DNA of 42,232 nucleotides from Embleya sp040605455 (GTDB taxonomy: Bacteria; Actinomycetota; Actinomycetes; Streptomycetales; Streptomycetaceae): the NCBI RefSeq assembly GCF_040605455.1, contig NZ_JBEXCV010000069.1, forward strand, positions 1 to 42,232. The letters run 5' to 3'. Positions 25,297 to 32,843 of this stretch are shown here, in pieces. How positions within the stretch are numbered: the first letter of the stretch is position 1; every line of letters starts with the position of its first letter. The translations under genes and the position numbers were made by a program. The notes beneath the pieces were generated by a model. The model was given only the letters and a program-made list of their open reading frames with translations, was not told where the DNA came from and did not search any database.

Positions 25297-25905
25297 TCAG
25301 CCCTTGCGCAGCCCGGCCAGCACCCGGTCGATGACCTGACCCACCTCACGCCGCGCGTTCGCGGGGTCGGCGGCACGCGCGGTGTACATGCTCGCCTCCG
25401 AGATCAGCGAAGCAAGCAGCCGGGCCAGCGGCGGCACCGGCAACTCGTCGATCTCGCCGTTGTCCATCGCCTGCCGCAACCAGGCGGCCAACAGCCCGTG
25501 TCCGTGCTCGTCCACGAGCGCGTCCCACGACCCGGGCCCGAGCACCGCCGGCCCGTCCACCAGCACGATCCGCTGAAAGTCCCCGGTCGTGCACACGTCC
25601 AGAAACGACTGGAATCCGTGCCGCAGCTGATCCCACGGTTCGCTGGGGTGGTCCTGGGCATGACGCATCTCGTGGGCGACCAGCACTTCGGCCGCCTCCG
25701 CCGCGACGTTCTGCATGACCGCGCGAAACAGATCGGCCTTGTCCTTGAAGTGGTGATACAGCGCACCCCGGGTCACCCGGGCCCGGGCCACGATCTCCTC
25801 GGTGCCGGTCTGCGCATAACCCTGGGTCGCGAACAGCTCGCGCGCCGCGGCCAGCAGAGCCGCACGCGTGTCCGCGACATGTTGTGCCCGACGCGTGACC
25901 GCCAT
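25297..25905 (-). CDS. TetR-family transcriptional repressor
   Basis: A 202-residue regulator. The N-terminal helix-turn-helix (about 12-58) reads ELFATQGYAQTGTEEIVARA and TRGALYHHFKDKADLF, a clear TetR signature; the rest is the helical ligand-binding domain. ATG 25905 follows a G-rich site. It diverges from hpnH, 140 bases away, and an imperfect palindrome with TetR-operator character lies just before its start. Autoregulation is likely; control of hpnH is possible but unproven. The ligand is unknown. Confidence 0.92.
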   Translation of the reverse strand: MAVTRRAQHVADTRAALLAAARELFATQGYAQTGTEEIVARARVTRGALYHHFKDKADLFRAVMQNVAAEAAEVLVAHEMRHAQDHPSEPWDQLRHGFQSFLDVCTTGDFQRIVLVDGPAVLGPGSWDALVDEHGHGLLAAWLRQAMDNGEIDELPVPPLARLLASLISEASMYTARAADPANARREVGQVIDRVLAGLRKG

Positions 25906-25919
25906 ACAACCCCCACGTG

Positions 25920-25936
25920 ACGTACAGCCTGTATGT
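25920..25936. promoter_or_regulatory. TetR-type operator candidate
   Basis: ACGTACAGCCTGTATGT has arms ACGTACAG and CTGTATGT around a single C, with one mismatch. It lies 15 bases upstream of the TetR start and resembles the TACA...TGTA operators of AcrR/QacR-like repressors. Confidence 0.6.
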
Positions 25937-26045
25937 TTGAAGATGTTGTCATCATCGGGCACACCCGGGCAACGACGCCACGCCGAGTCGAGTTTCTGCG
26001 GACGCCGACGCCCCCGGGTTCGGGGATAGAGAGGATGCGACGGTC

Positions 26046-27050
26046 ATGGGCCTGCCGCTGAACCTGGCTGTGAAAATCGGCACTCACCTGGTCAAGCAGA
26101 AGATCAAGCGGGTCGACAAGTTCGCGATGATCGTGGAGGTCGAGCCGCTTTTCGCTTGCAACCTCAAGTGCGGCGGGTGCGGCAAGATCCAGCAGCCGCA
26201 CGATGTGTTGCGCAAGCGCATGTCGGTCGAGCAGGCCGTCGCAGCCGTGGAGGAATGCGGCGCGCCGATGGTGTCGCTGGCCGGCGGCGAGCCGTTGATG
26301 CACAAGCAGATCGACCGGATCGTCGAGGAACTGCTCAAGCGCAAGAAGTTCGTGATCATCTGCACCAACGCCGTGCTGCTGCCCAAGCACCTGCACAAGT
26401 TCAAGCCGAACAAGAACTTCGCGTGGATGGTGCACATCGACGGTCTGCGCGAGAAGCACGACCAGGCGGTGGACAAGGAAGGCGTCTTCGACGAGGCCGT
26501 GGCCGCGGTCAAGATGGCCAAGGCGGCCGGATTCCAGGTCTACACGAACAGCACGTTCTTCAACACGGACTCCCCCGAGAACATCGTCGACGTGCTCAAC
26601 TTCCTCAACGACGACCTCAAGGTCGACCGGATCCAGATCTCCCCCGCCTACGCCTACGAAAAGGCCCCGGTGCAGAGCCGGTTCCTGGGCGTCGAGCAGA
26701 CCCGGAAGCTGTTCGCCTCCGCCTTCGCCGGCGGCAACCGCAAGAAGTGGCGGCTCAACCACTCCGCGCTCTTCCTCGACTTCCTGGAGGGCAAGCGCGA
26801 CTTCGAGTGCACGCCGTGGGCCATCCCGTCCTACTCGCTGCTCGGCTGGCAACAGCCCTGCTACCTGATGGGCGACGGCTACGTGCAGAGCTACCAGGAG
26901 TTGCTCACCGACACCGAGTGGGAGAACTACGGGCGCGACAAGGACCCGCGCTGCGACAACTGCATGGCGCACTGCGGCTACGAACCCACCGCCGTCCTGG
27001 CCACCATGGGCTCCCTCAAGGAAAGCCTCCGCGCGGTCGTCGCGGGCTGA
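26046..27050 (+). CDS. hpnH: adenosyl-hopene transferase HpnH (radical SAM)
   Basis: A 334-residue radical SAM enzyme that attaches the 5'-deoxyadenosyl group of SAM to diploptene, the first step towards extended (C35) hopanoids such as bacteriohopanetetrol. The 4Fe-4S motif CxxxCxxC is Cys38, Cys42, Cys45 (ACNLKCGGCGK). The family start MGLPLNLA and the C-terminal cysteine cluster CDNCMAHCGYEP are nearly invariant in HpnH. GAGAGG lies before ATG 26046. Hopanoid genes (squalene-hopene cyclase, hpnCDE) normally adjoin it, but none are in this window. It diverges from a TetR repressor and ends at a strong terminator, so it is a single-gene transcript. Confidence 0.96.
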   Translation: MGLPLNLAVKIGTHLVKQKIKRVDKFAMIVEVEPLFACNLKCGGCGKIQQPHDVLRKRMSVEQAVAAVEECGAPMVSLAGGEPLMHKQIDRIVEELLKRKKFVIICTNAVLLPKHLHKFKPNKNFAWMVHIDGLREKHDQAVDKEGVFDEAVAAVKMAKAAGFQVYTNSTFFNTDSPENIVDVLNFLNDDLKVDRIQISPAYAYEKAPVQSRFLGVEQTRKLFASAFAGGNRKKWRLNHSALFLDFLEGKRDFECTPWAIPSYSLLGWQQPCYLMGDGYVQSYQELLTDTEWENYGRDKDPRCDNCMAHCGYEPTAVLATMGSLKESLRAVVAG

Positions 27051-27057
27051 CCGCCCC

Positions 27058-27087
27058 GGGGTCGACGGACGATGCTCCGTCGACCCC
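27058..27087. terminator. bidirectional terminator after hpnH
   Basis: A perfect 12-bp stem, GGGGTCGACGGA (27058-27069) with TCCGTCGACCCC (27076-27087), around a 6-base loop, eight bases after the hpnH stop and facing the convergent VOC gene. Confidence 0.88.
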
Positions 27088-27163
27088 CACGTCCCGATCC
27101 CGCCGCAGCCGGATCACCGGCCCGACAAAACCGCGACGGCGCAGTGGCGTCGGCGGAACGCGG

Positions 27164-27538
27164 TCACGGGTTGCGCTGGGTCAATCCGTAGAAGTTGCCC
27201 TCGTTGTCGCGGAAGGTGGCCCACCAGCCCCATTCCTGCTGAGCGGGCTTGTCCGGGAAGTCGATGCCCCTGGCGACCAGTTCCCGATAGGTGCTCTGGA
27301 GGTCGTCGCACGTGAACAACACGTTGTTGAGCGAGCCGACCTTCTCCATGTCGAAGCGGTGACTGAACAGGATCAGCGTGATGCTGTCGCCCGGGGCGCG
27401 GACCTCGATCCAGCGCGGGCTGCCGGCTTCGCCCATCGGCGTGTCCATGACCTCCTCGAAGCCCATCTTGTCGACCCAGAAGCGCTTCGCCGCGTCCTGG
27501 TCGCTGACGTTCAGTGAGACCTTTCCGACCTGCAACAT
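27164..27538 (-). CDS. VOC-superfamily (glyoxalase/bleomycin resistance-like) protein
   Basis: A 124-residue single vicinal-oxygen-chelate domain. Beta-alpha-beta-beta-beta units start at VGKVSLNVSDQDAAKRFWVDKMGFE and at NNVLFTCDDLQSTYRELVARG; the ending FRDNEGNFYGLTQ is typical. The metal-ligand His of glyoxalase I in the first strand is not present (VSLNV), so enzymatic activity is uncertain. GAGGGAG lies seven bases before ATG 27538. It is the downstream neighbour of the thioesterase, 39 bases away on the same strand. Confidence 0.88.
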   Translation of the reverse strand: MLQVGKVSLNVSDQDAAKRFWVDKMGFEEVMDTPMGEAGSPRWIEVRAPGDSITLILFSHRFDMEKVGSLNNVLFTCDDLQSTYRELVARGIDFPDKPAQQEWGWWATFRDNEGNFYGLTQRNP

Positions 27539-27577
27539 GCGCACTCCCTCGGCAGGCGCCACCGGCCCTCGGCGGCA

Positions 27578-28453
27578 TCACGACCGGTGTTCGACCGGCT
27601 CGCCGAACAGTGCCTCCTGACTCACCGTCGCAAACAGCGTGCCCGCAGCGTCGAAGATCCGGCCGTGCACCGTGCCGTGTGCGGCGTGCAGCGTGGTGCC
27701 CTCCTGGTCGTAGAGCCACCACCGGTCCGCGCGGAACGGGCGATGGAACCGAATCGAGTGATCCAGGCTGGCCCGGGGAATCCAGCGCCGGCCCAGGGCC
27801 GCGGCGTGCGGCAATACCAGCGTGTCCAGGATGCTCAGGTCGGTCGCGTAGGCGACGGCGCACGCGTGCAGCAGCGGGCGATCCGGCAGTTCGCCGTCGG
27901 CGCGGCACCACAGCGCGTTGTGTGGTGGTCGCGCGGTGGACGTCTCGTCGGCCCACGTGGGCGGCTCGACGAAGCGCAGGTCCACCGGGTTGCGCCGGAC
28001 CAACTGCGGCCGGCGCAGCGGGCCGTTCAGCGCATCCAGCCGCTGCGCGAGCGTGGGCAGCGTCGTCGGGTCGGGCACGGCGGGTGCGCTCGGCGCGTGG
28101 TCGAACGGCGACTCGGCGCGGGTCACCCGGAAGGACGCGACCAGGTGTACGACGACCTTGTCCGCCTGGAGCACGTCGACCTGACGGTGGCTCAGCGTCC
28201 GGCCCTGAAGGGTCCGGGTGACCCGGTGGATCAGCGGCAGCGTGGAATCGGCCGGCCGCAGGAACGACGCGTGCAGCGAATGGGGTACCCGGTCGCCGTC
28301 GACGGTGGCCCCGGCGGCGGCAAGCGCCTGCGCGACCAACCAGCCGCCGAAGACTCGAAAGGCGTCCGGATCAGGGCTTTTCCCCTCGTATAGATCGGAC
28401 TTGAGTCGAGTCGGCTCAACTTCATCGACAAATTGGGTGACGGCGCTGCTCAT
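27578..28453 (-). CDS. acyl-CoA thioesterase II (TesB-like)
   Basis: A 291-residue double hot-dog thioesterase that hydrolyses acyl-CoA to free acid and CoA. The first half contains RVFGGWLVAQALAAAG and PHSLHASFLRPADSTLPL. The second half ends with PRASLDHSIRFHRPFRADRW and GRIFDAAGTLFATVSQEALF, both TesB landmarks; the Asp in LDHSIRFH is the catalytic position. ATG 28453 has no good ribosome-binding site, and the frame is open upstream. It diverges from an MFS gene with only 57 bases between them, and VOC follows on the same strand. Confidence 0.92.
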   Translation of the reverse strand: MSSAVTQFVDEVEPTRLKSDLYEGKSPDPDAFRVFGGWLVAQALAAAGATVDGDRVPHSLHASFLRPADSTLPLIHRVTRTLQGRTLSHRQVDVLQADKVVVHLVASFRVTRAESPFDHAPSAPAVPDPTTLPTLAQRLDALNGPLRRPQLVRRNPVDLRFVEPPTWADETSTARPPHNALWCRADGELPDRPLLHACAVAYATDLSILDTLVLPHAAALGRRWIPRASLDHSIRFHRPFRADRWWLYDQEGTTLHAAHGTVHGRIFDAAGTLFATVSQEALFGEPVEHRS

Positions 28454-28510
28454 GACTGCTAGTACAGCAAGGAGAGCCGCGACATCGACAACGAGGGGCA
28501 CGGTGGGCAC

Positions 28511-29752
28511 GTGGCGTGGGGCGCGGTAAAGGTGCTGAGGGATCGCAACGCGGGGCTGTATCTGAGCGGAGTGGTGATCTCCAGCTTCGGCAGCAGCGCG
28601 ATGTCTCTCGTGGCCGGGGTTTGGGCCAAGACGCTGACCGGGTCGGACAGCGTGGCGGCGTTGATGGCGCTCGGGGTGTTCGCACCGACCCTGTTCGGCC
28701 CGTTGCTCGGCGCGGCCGCGGACCGATGGCCCGCGAAACGACTGCTCCTGGCCGTCAACCTGGTGCTCGCCGCGCTGTTGACCCTCACCCTGACCGTGCG
28801 CTCGGACGATCAGGTGTGGATCCTGTTCGTGGTGATGTTCGGCTACGGCATCGGCTTCGTGCTCCTGGACGCCGCCGAGTCGACCGCGCTCACGGCCGGC
28901 GTCGCGCCGGGCATCCTGGGCGACCTGAATGGGATGCGGCTCAGCGCAGCCGAGGGAATGAAGCTGATTGCCCCCCTGGCGGGCGCGGGCCTGTTCGCGT
29001 GGTCCGGCGGGCACACCGTCGCGCTGTTGGACGCGGGAACGTTCGTCCTCGCCGCCGGTGTCTTCGCGCTGATGCGCTTCGATCAGCCGGTCCGGGCAAA
29101 GGCCGAGACCGGGTGGTGGGGGCAGGCCACGGCCGGCATGGGCTATCTGTGGGCGCATCGTCCCCTGCGCCGCCTGGTGCTCTCCGGCGGCCTGGCGATG
29201 CTGGTGTCCGGGATCAGCGGCGGTGCGATCTACGCCGTGGTGGACCAGGGACTCGGACGCCCGCCGGCGTTCGTGGGCGTGCTGTACACCGCGCAGGGCG
29301 CCGGGTCCGTGGCGGTCGGGCTGTGCGCGGGCACCCTGATCCGCCGGCTCGGCTCGCGCGGGTTCGCGGTGTCGGGCCTGGCGCTGTTCGCGATCGGGGT
29401 GGGGCTTCGGGTGGTCGAGTGGCTGCCGGTGGTCGTGGCCGGCAGCGTGGCGATCGGCTTCGGGCTGCCGGCGGTGCACGTGGCGACGATGACCGTGTTG
29501 CAGCGGGAGACGCCTGGGCACCTGGTGGGCCGGGTCGCGGCGACCGCGGGGACGATCATGTTCGCACCGACAGCGTTCGCCATCCTCGGCGTCGCGGGTC
29601 TGTTGACGGTGCTCGACTACCGGATCATCCTGCTCGGCACCGCGGCTCTGGGCGGCGCGGTCGCGCTGTACTGCGCGGCGGGTCGCGGCGAGCGCGGGCC
29701 GGACCGGGAGCCGACTCCGGCGCAGGGTGCGCAGGATTCGCGGCACGTGTGA
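28511..29752 (+). CDS. MFS transporter
   Basis: A 413-residue permease with about twelve membrane helices and the short charged loop ADRWPAKRLLL (about 70-80) between helices 2 and 3, the MFS motif A position. It resembles the enterobactin-exporter/macrolide-efflux (EntS/MefA-like) group in its N-terminal VLRDRNAGLYLSGVVISSFGSSA. The C-terminal 20 residues are hydrophilic. The start GTG 28511 follows a GGTGGG site. Substrate is unknown; efflux of a drug or metabolite is the general expectation. Confidence 0.9.
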   Translation: MAWGAVKVLRDRNAGLYLSGVVISSFGSSAMSLVAGVWAKTLTGSDSVAALMALGVFAPTLFGPLLGAAADRWPAKRLLLAVNLVLAALLTLTLTVRSDDQVWILFVVMFGYGIGFVLLDAAESTALTAGVAPGILGDLNGMRLSAAEGMKLIAPLAGAGLFAWSGGHTVALLDAGTFVLAAGVFALMRFDQPVRAKAETGWWGQATAGMGYLWAHRPLRRLVLSGGLAMLVSGISGGAIYAVVDQGLGRPPAFVGVLYTAQGAGSVAVGLCAGTLIRRLGSRGFAVSGLALFAIGVGLRVVEWLPVVVAGSVAIGFGLPAVHVATMTVLQRETPGHLVGRVAATAGTIMFAPTAFAILGVAGLLTVLDYRIILLGTAALGGAVALYCAAGRGERGPDREPTPAQGAQDSRHV

Positions 29753-29788
29753 CGCACGCATGTCCTAGGTCGAAGGCGGCTTGCCACC

Positions 29789-29794
29789 TACGAT
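29789..29794 (+). promoter_or_regulatory. -10 element for a leaderless small gene
   Basis: TACGAT fits the TANNNT -10 pattern and is followed by exactly seven bases and then ATG 29802, so transcription should start at the A of the start codon. No Shine-Dalgarno sequence is present, in agreement. Confidence 0.5.
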
Positions 29795-29801
29795 GATCCG
29801 C

Positions 29802-30056
29802 ATGTATGAACCGGCGGAAATCCCGGCTGAGCTGGTTGCCCTTCAGCGGGACCGCGACCACGCGGCCGACGTCGTCACGACGTTCGCGCGCGAGAACCCC
29901 GGGCGGCTGGACGCCGAACTGACCCGTCAGTGGTCGGCGGCGGTGCGAGCGGAACGCAACGCCATACACGCACTGCACGCGCATCCGATGATGGTGCTCG
30001 GACCTAACCGGTTCAAGATCATGCGCGCACTGCGCGCCGCCGCCAAGCTGACCTGA
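29802..30056 (+). CDS. small hypothetical protein
   Basis: An 84-residue mainly helical protein starting MYEPAEIPAELVALQRDRD, Ala/Arg-rich, with no cysteine and no membrane segment. Such N-termini occur in small uncharacterised actinobacterial proteins, but I cannot name a family. ATG 29802 is chosen because a -10 element sits seven bases before it, indicating a leaderless mRNA; ATG 29793 or TTG 29781 would add four or seven residues. It faces the GNAT gene across a hairpin. Confidence 0.65.
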   Translation: MYEPAEIPAELVALQRDRDHAADVVTTFARENPGRLDAELTRQWSAAVRAERNAIHALHAHPMMVLGPNRFKIMRALRAAAKLT

Positions 30057-30063
30057 CGACGGC

Positions 30064-30098
30064 CCGGTCCGAACAGGGGCAAGAGAGCGTCGGACCGG
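30064..30098. terminator. hairpin between convergent genes
   Basis: CCGGTCCG (30064-30071) pairs with CGGACCGG (30091-30098) around a 19-base loop, eight bases after a stop codon. The loop is long for a terminator, but the position suits one. Confidence 0.5.
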
Positions 30099-30193
30099 AC
30101 CATCGAAGGACGTGGGTTACGCGGCCACACCAACAACCGGCGCGGGCACCGCGGACCGGTCCGCGTTCGGCTGCCGGCGTCGGGTGTTCGTGC

Positions 30194-30649
30194 TCACACC
30201 GACAGGCTTCGCTCGAACCGCATGCGGTCCGCGCCGGGACCGTCCAGATCCGCGACCGGGCCGTGCACGGTGAAGCCCATCGCCGTGTGATAGCGGATCG
30301 AACCGCTGTTGACCGGGCCGGTGATCGCGCGCACCAGCGTGCGCCCGTCCGCACGTGCGAGGGCGAAGAAGCGCTCGTACAACTCCCGCGCCGTCCCGGA
30401 TCGACGCAGGTCGGGCCGGACGCCGGCGAAGTGGATGTACGCCTGGTCCGGGTGCGCGGGCGAGAGCAGCCCGATCAGGAAGCCGCCGAGCCCGGCGTCG
30501 TCCTCGGCGACCAGGCTGGTCGGATGGAAGTGGTCGAGGAACAGGCGGGGCAGCTTGCCGGTCATCGGCCGGCCCCACCAGGCGTCCAGGACCGCGACGA
30601 TGGCGTCGTAGTCGTCGGCACGGGCGGTGCGGATCGGCGGTGCGGTCAT
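30194..30649 (-). CDS. GNAT-family N-acetyltransferase
   Basis: A 151-residue acetyltransferase. The acetyl-CoA motif A region reads FAGVRPDLRRSGTARELYERF (R-R-S-G-T-A for the usual Q/RxxGxG/A), followed by VRAITGPVNSGSIRYHTAMGF (motif B). Substrate is unknown. Its ATG overlaps the stop of the AraC-type gene (ATGA, 30649-30646), so the two form an operon and the regulator probably governs this enzyme. Confidence 0.9.
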   Translation of the reverse strand: MTAPPIRTARADDYDAIVAVLDAWWGRPMTGKLPRLFLDHFHPTSLVAEDDAGLGGFLIGLLSPAHPDQAYIHFAGVRPDLRRSGTARELYERFFALARADGRTLVRAITGPVNSGSIRYHTAMGFTVHGPVADLDGPGADRMRFERSLSV

Positions 30650-31614
30650 GCGGTGGCACTCCCGGGGCAGAAGGTCCGACGGTAGTTCTGCGGCGTGGTG
30701 CCGCGACGGCGCAGGAAGTGGTGCCGCAGCGTCGCCGCGCTACCGAAGCCCGAGCGCTCGGCGACGGTGTCGATCGGCAGGTCGGTCTGCTCCAGCAGTT
30801 CCTGGGCGAGCAACACGCGCTGCGCGGTGAGCCATTCGTAGGGTGTGGTGCCGGTCTCCTGCTGGAACCGGCGGGCGAAGGTACGCGGCGACATCAGCGC
30901 GTGTTCGGCCATCTGATCGACCGTCACCTCCCGGGCCAGGCGCTCCTCCATCCACAGGAGGGTGGCCCGGAGCGGGCTGCCGGAGCGCTCGGGCAGCGGC
31001 CGGGCGATGTATTGCGCCTGGCCGCCCTCGCGGTGCGGCGGCACGACCATGCGGCGGGCGATCGCGTTGGCCACCCGGGTGCCGTCCTCCAGTCGCACCA
31101 GGTGCAGGCACGCGTCGATGCCGGCTGCGGTACCGGCGCTGGTGATCACCCGCCGGTCCTCGACGTAGAGCACGTCCGGTTCGACGACGGCCTTCGGATA
31201 CAGGCGGGCGAGGCGGTCCGTGTACTTCCAGTGCGACGTGCAGCGCCGGCCGTCGAGCAGGCCTGCCCGGGCCAGCGTGAAGGCGCCCGTGCACACGCTC
31301 ATGATCCACGCGCCCCTGGCCTCGGCCGCCCGCAGCGCGTCCAGCAGCAGCGGATCGGGCGCCACGTTCTCGTCGTGCTCGGCGGACGCGGGAATCGCGA
31401 CCAGGTCCGCGTGCGCGACCCGGTCGAGGCCGTGCTCTGCGTACAGGTCGTAGCCGGCCTTGGCGCGGACCCGGCCGGGGGTGACCGCGCACACGGCGAA
31501 GTCGTAGACCGGGCAACCCTCCTCGCTCCGGTCGATGCCGAACACCTCGCACAGCACCCCGAGTTCGAAAGGCGCGACCCCGTCCTGAACGATCACGACC
31601 ACATTGCGCAGCAT
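30646..31614 (-). CDS. GlxA-family AraC-type transcriptional regulator
   Basis: A 322-residue regulator with an N-terminal DJ-1/PfpI-like domain (about 1-170: VVVIVQDGVAPFELGVLCEVFG, then WIMSVCTGAFTLARAGLL with the nucleophile-elbow cysteine). Two C-terminal AraC helix-turn-helix motifs follow (about 215-310: MAEHALMSPRTFARRFQQETG and DTVAERSGFGSAATLRHHF). In this family the DJ-1 domain probably senses a small molecule rather than acting as an enzyme. ATG 31614 is chosen because the protein aligns from LRNVVVIVQDG. It is the first gene of an operon with the GNAT gene. Direct and inverted repeats upstream look like its binding sites. Confidence 0.93.
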   Translation of the reverse strand: MLRNVVVIVQDGVAPFELGVLCEVFGIDRSEEGCPVYDFAVCAVTPGRVRAKAGYDLYAEHGLDRVAHADLVAIPASAEHDENVAPDPLLLDALRAAEARGAWIMSVCTGAFTLARAGLLDGRRCTSHWKYTDRLARLYPKAVVEPDVLYVEDRRVITSAGTAAGIDACLHLVRLEDGTRVANAIARRMVVPPHREGGQAQYIARPLPERSGSPLRATLLWMEERLAREVTVDQMAEHALMSPRTFARRFQQETGTTPYEWLTAQRVLLAQELLEQTDLPIDTVAERSGFGSAATLRHHFLRRRGTTPQNYRRTFCPGSATA

Positions 31615-31644
31615 GCGTCCAGCATGCCGGCAGGCCGGCCGAGA

Positions 31645-31711
31645 TGGCAGGATATTGCGCACATCAGGCAGTCCTGCCACTCGATGTATGCGCAAGCATT
31701 TGGCAGTCTTG
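31645..31711. promoter_or_regulatory. candidate AraC-regulator sites
   Basis: GGCAG-containing elements recur: TGGCAGGA at 31645, AGGCAGTCCTG at 31666 and TGGCAGTCTTG at 31701. The first two are 21 bases apart, two helical turns, as for AraC-type direct repeats. TGGCAGGA (31645-31652) and TCCTGCCA (31672-31679) also form a perfect inverted repeat. They lie between the AraC gene and a plus-strand micro-ORF. Confidence 0.5.
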
Positions 31712-31715
31712 AGGC

Positions 31716-31829
31716 ATGACAGTTCTGGCGGTTTTCCTGGTGATCACGATGATTCTCGGTGGCCTGTCGGCCCTGGGCCGATCGACCGACACGCGCGATC
31801 GGAACAAGACCCGGTCGTGGCACCACTGA
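31716..31829 (+). CDS. 37-residue single-helix membrane peptide (candidate)
   Basis: ATG 31716 to TGA 31829 encodes a peptide whose residues 2-20 are a continuous hydrophobic segment (TVLAVFLVITMILGGLSAL), followed by a basic polar tail ending in RSWHH. GAGG stands very close before the ATG; spacing is short for a ribosome-binding site. The ORF ends 51 bases before a strong hairpin, consistent with a short transcription unit. The predicted AraC sites end four bases before its start. No family is recognised. A chance ORF is possible, but the uninterrupted helix is unusual for random GC-rich DNA. Confidence 0.45.
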   Translation: MTVLAVFLVITMILGGLSALGRSTDTRDRNKTRSWHH

Positions 31830-31880
31830 CCGGCACGCAGGCCCGAAGGCGCTTGGGGCAGAGCACGCTTCGGGTGAACG

Positions 31881-31920
31881 ACCGCGCGCCCGACCCAGGG
31901 ACATGGGCCGGGCGCGCGGT
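31881..31920. terminator. strong bidirectional terminator
   Basis: A perfect 12-bp stem, ACCGCGCGCCCG (31881-31892) with CGGGCGCGCGGT (31909-31920), with a further CCCA/TGGG helix inside the loop. It separates the plus-strand micro-ORF from the end of the convergent Lys-rich protein gene. Confidence 0.88.
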
Positions 31921-31995
31921 GTGTTCCGGATCGCACGGGAGTGCGGAACGGGCGGAGCGCTCTTTCGCGGAGCGGCGATCGGGCGGAGCGCTCGA

Positions 31996-32358
31996 TCAGT
32001 TGCGGCGCTTGAGTGCCCGCCAGACGAAGAAGATGATGATCGCGACGACGATGATGCCGATGATCCCGAATATGAACTTGCCGGCCTTCTTGAAGAAGCC
32101 CTTCTTCTTTTTCTTGGCCTTCTTGGTCGGGTGGCTCTGCTGCGCCGCGGCCCGGTGCGACGCGGTTTGAGCCGAGGTGTCCGCGACCGTCTGCACGCCG
32201 GTCGAGGTGAGCGCGGTCGACCCCGCAGCGGACGAGACCTGGCGCACCTGCGCCTGAGCCGGCGCGGACGCGGCCTGCGCGGGCACAGCGGTCAGCACGG
32301 CCGCGAACACCGCGAGCAGGATCGGACCGGCGAGACGCCGGAGAAGACGATGAACCAT
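31996..32358 (-). CDS. small exported/membrane protein with Lys-rich stretch
   Basis: A 120-residue protein. Residues 1-29 are a classical signal peptide (HRLLRRLA, hydrophobic core, VPAQA cleavage-like site). Residues 30-78 are Ala/Thr/Gln/Ser-rich and probably unstructured. Residues 79-94 are packed with lysine (KKAKKKKKGFFKKAGK). Residues 95-113 form a very hydrophobic helix, ending RALKRRN. If the signal peptide is cleaved, the lysines lie outside next to the membrane, a topology that strains the positive-inside rule. There is no LPXTG motif. ATG 32358 follows GGGGG. I do not recognise a family; similar short proteins may be envelope-associated. Confidence 0.75.
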   Translation of the reverse strand: MVHRLLRRLAGPILLAVFAAVLTAVPAQAASAPAQAQVRQVSSAAGSTALTSTGVQTVADTSAQTASHRAAAQQSHPTKKAKKKKKGFFKKAGKFIFGIIGIIVVAIIIFFVWRALKRRN

Positions 32359-32843
32359 CTGACAAGCCCCCATTTCAACCCGCGGAACGCACGCCTCGCG
32401 GTATCGCCATGGCCCCGTGGTGGGCCAATAGGCGCGCGAATCTACCCGACACGCCAGGGACCACGCGCCGGAAACGGTCAAGATTTGGTACCGAGCCGAC
32501 CCATGCGACACGTGTCAACGACCATTCCGGTACGCTGACGATTCATCAGGTTGTGGCAGCCCGGTTGCCGGTGAGGGGTGACCGGGCTTCCCAATCGTTG
32601 CGCCCCGAGTAGCCGCTCCCGCTTGCCGGCCCTCGGCTGCCCCCAAGCGCGCCGAGAAGGCTCCGTGCACGTTTGCCGTCACCATCCGGGCCCCTTCGAC
32701 GCACCCGCGTCCGGCCGCGCGTCGGGTGGGCCGCCGTGCCGTAAACCGCAGGACCCGCCCCGGTTGTGATCTTGCCCGCTTGGCGTCGTTACGGCCGTCG
32801 TGGGCCTCGATTCCTGTGCGGCGTTGGGATATCCCAGGGTGTC
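32359..32843. other. 485-base gene-free region between divergent genes
   Basis: No credible ORF is seen. It contains the palindrome GACACGTGTC (32507-32516), a minus-strand TTGACA beside it that could be the -35 for the Lys-rich protein gene, and a stem-loop at 32558-32588. The 3' 200 bases are simple GC-rich leader of the crotonase gene. Confidence 0.7.
32558..32588. other. stem-loop in the crotonase leader
   Basis: AGCCCGGT (32558-32565) pairs with ACCGGGCT (32581-32588) around a 15-base G-rich loop. It could belong to a leader RNA or an operator. It matches no riboswitch family that I can recognise. Confidence 0.4.
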
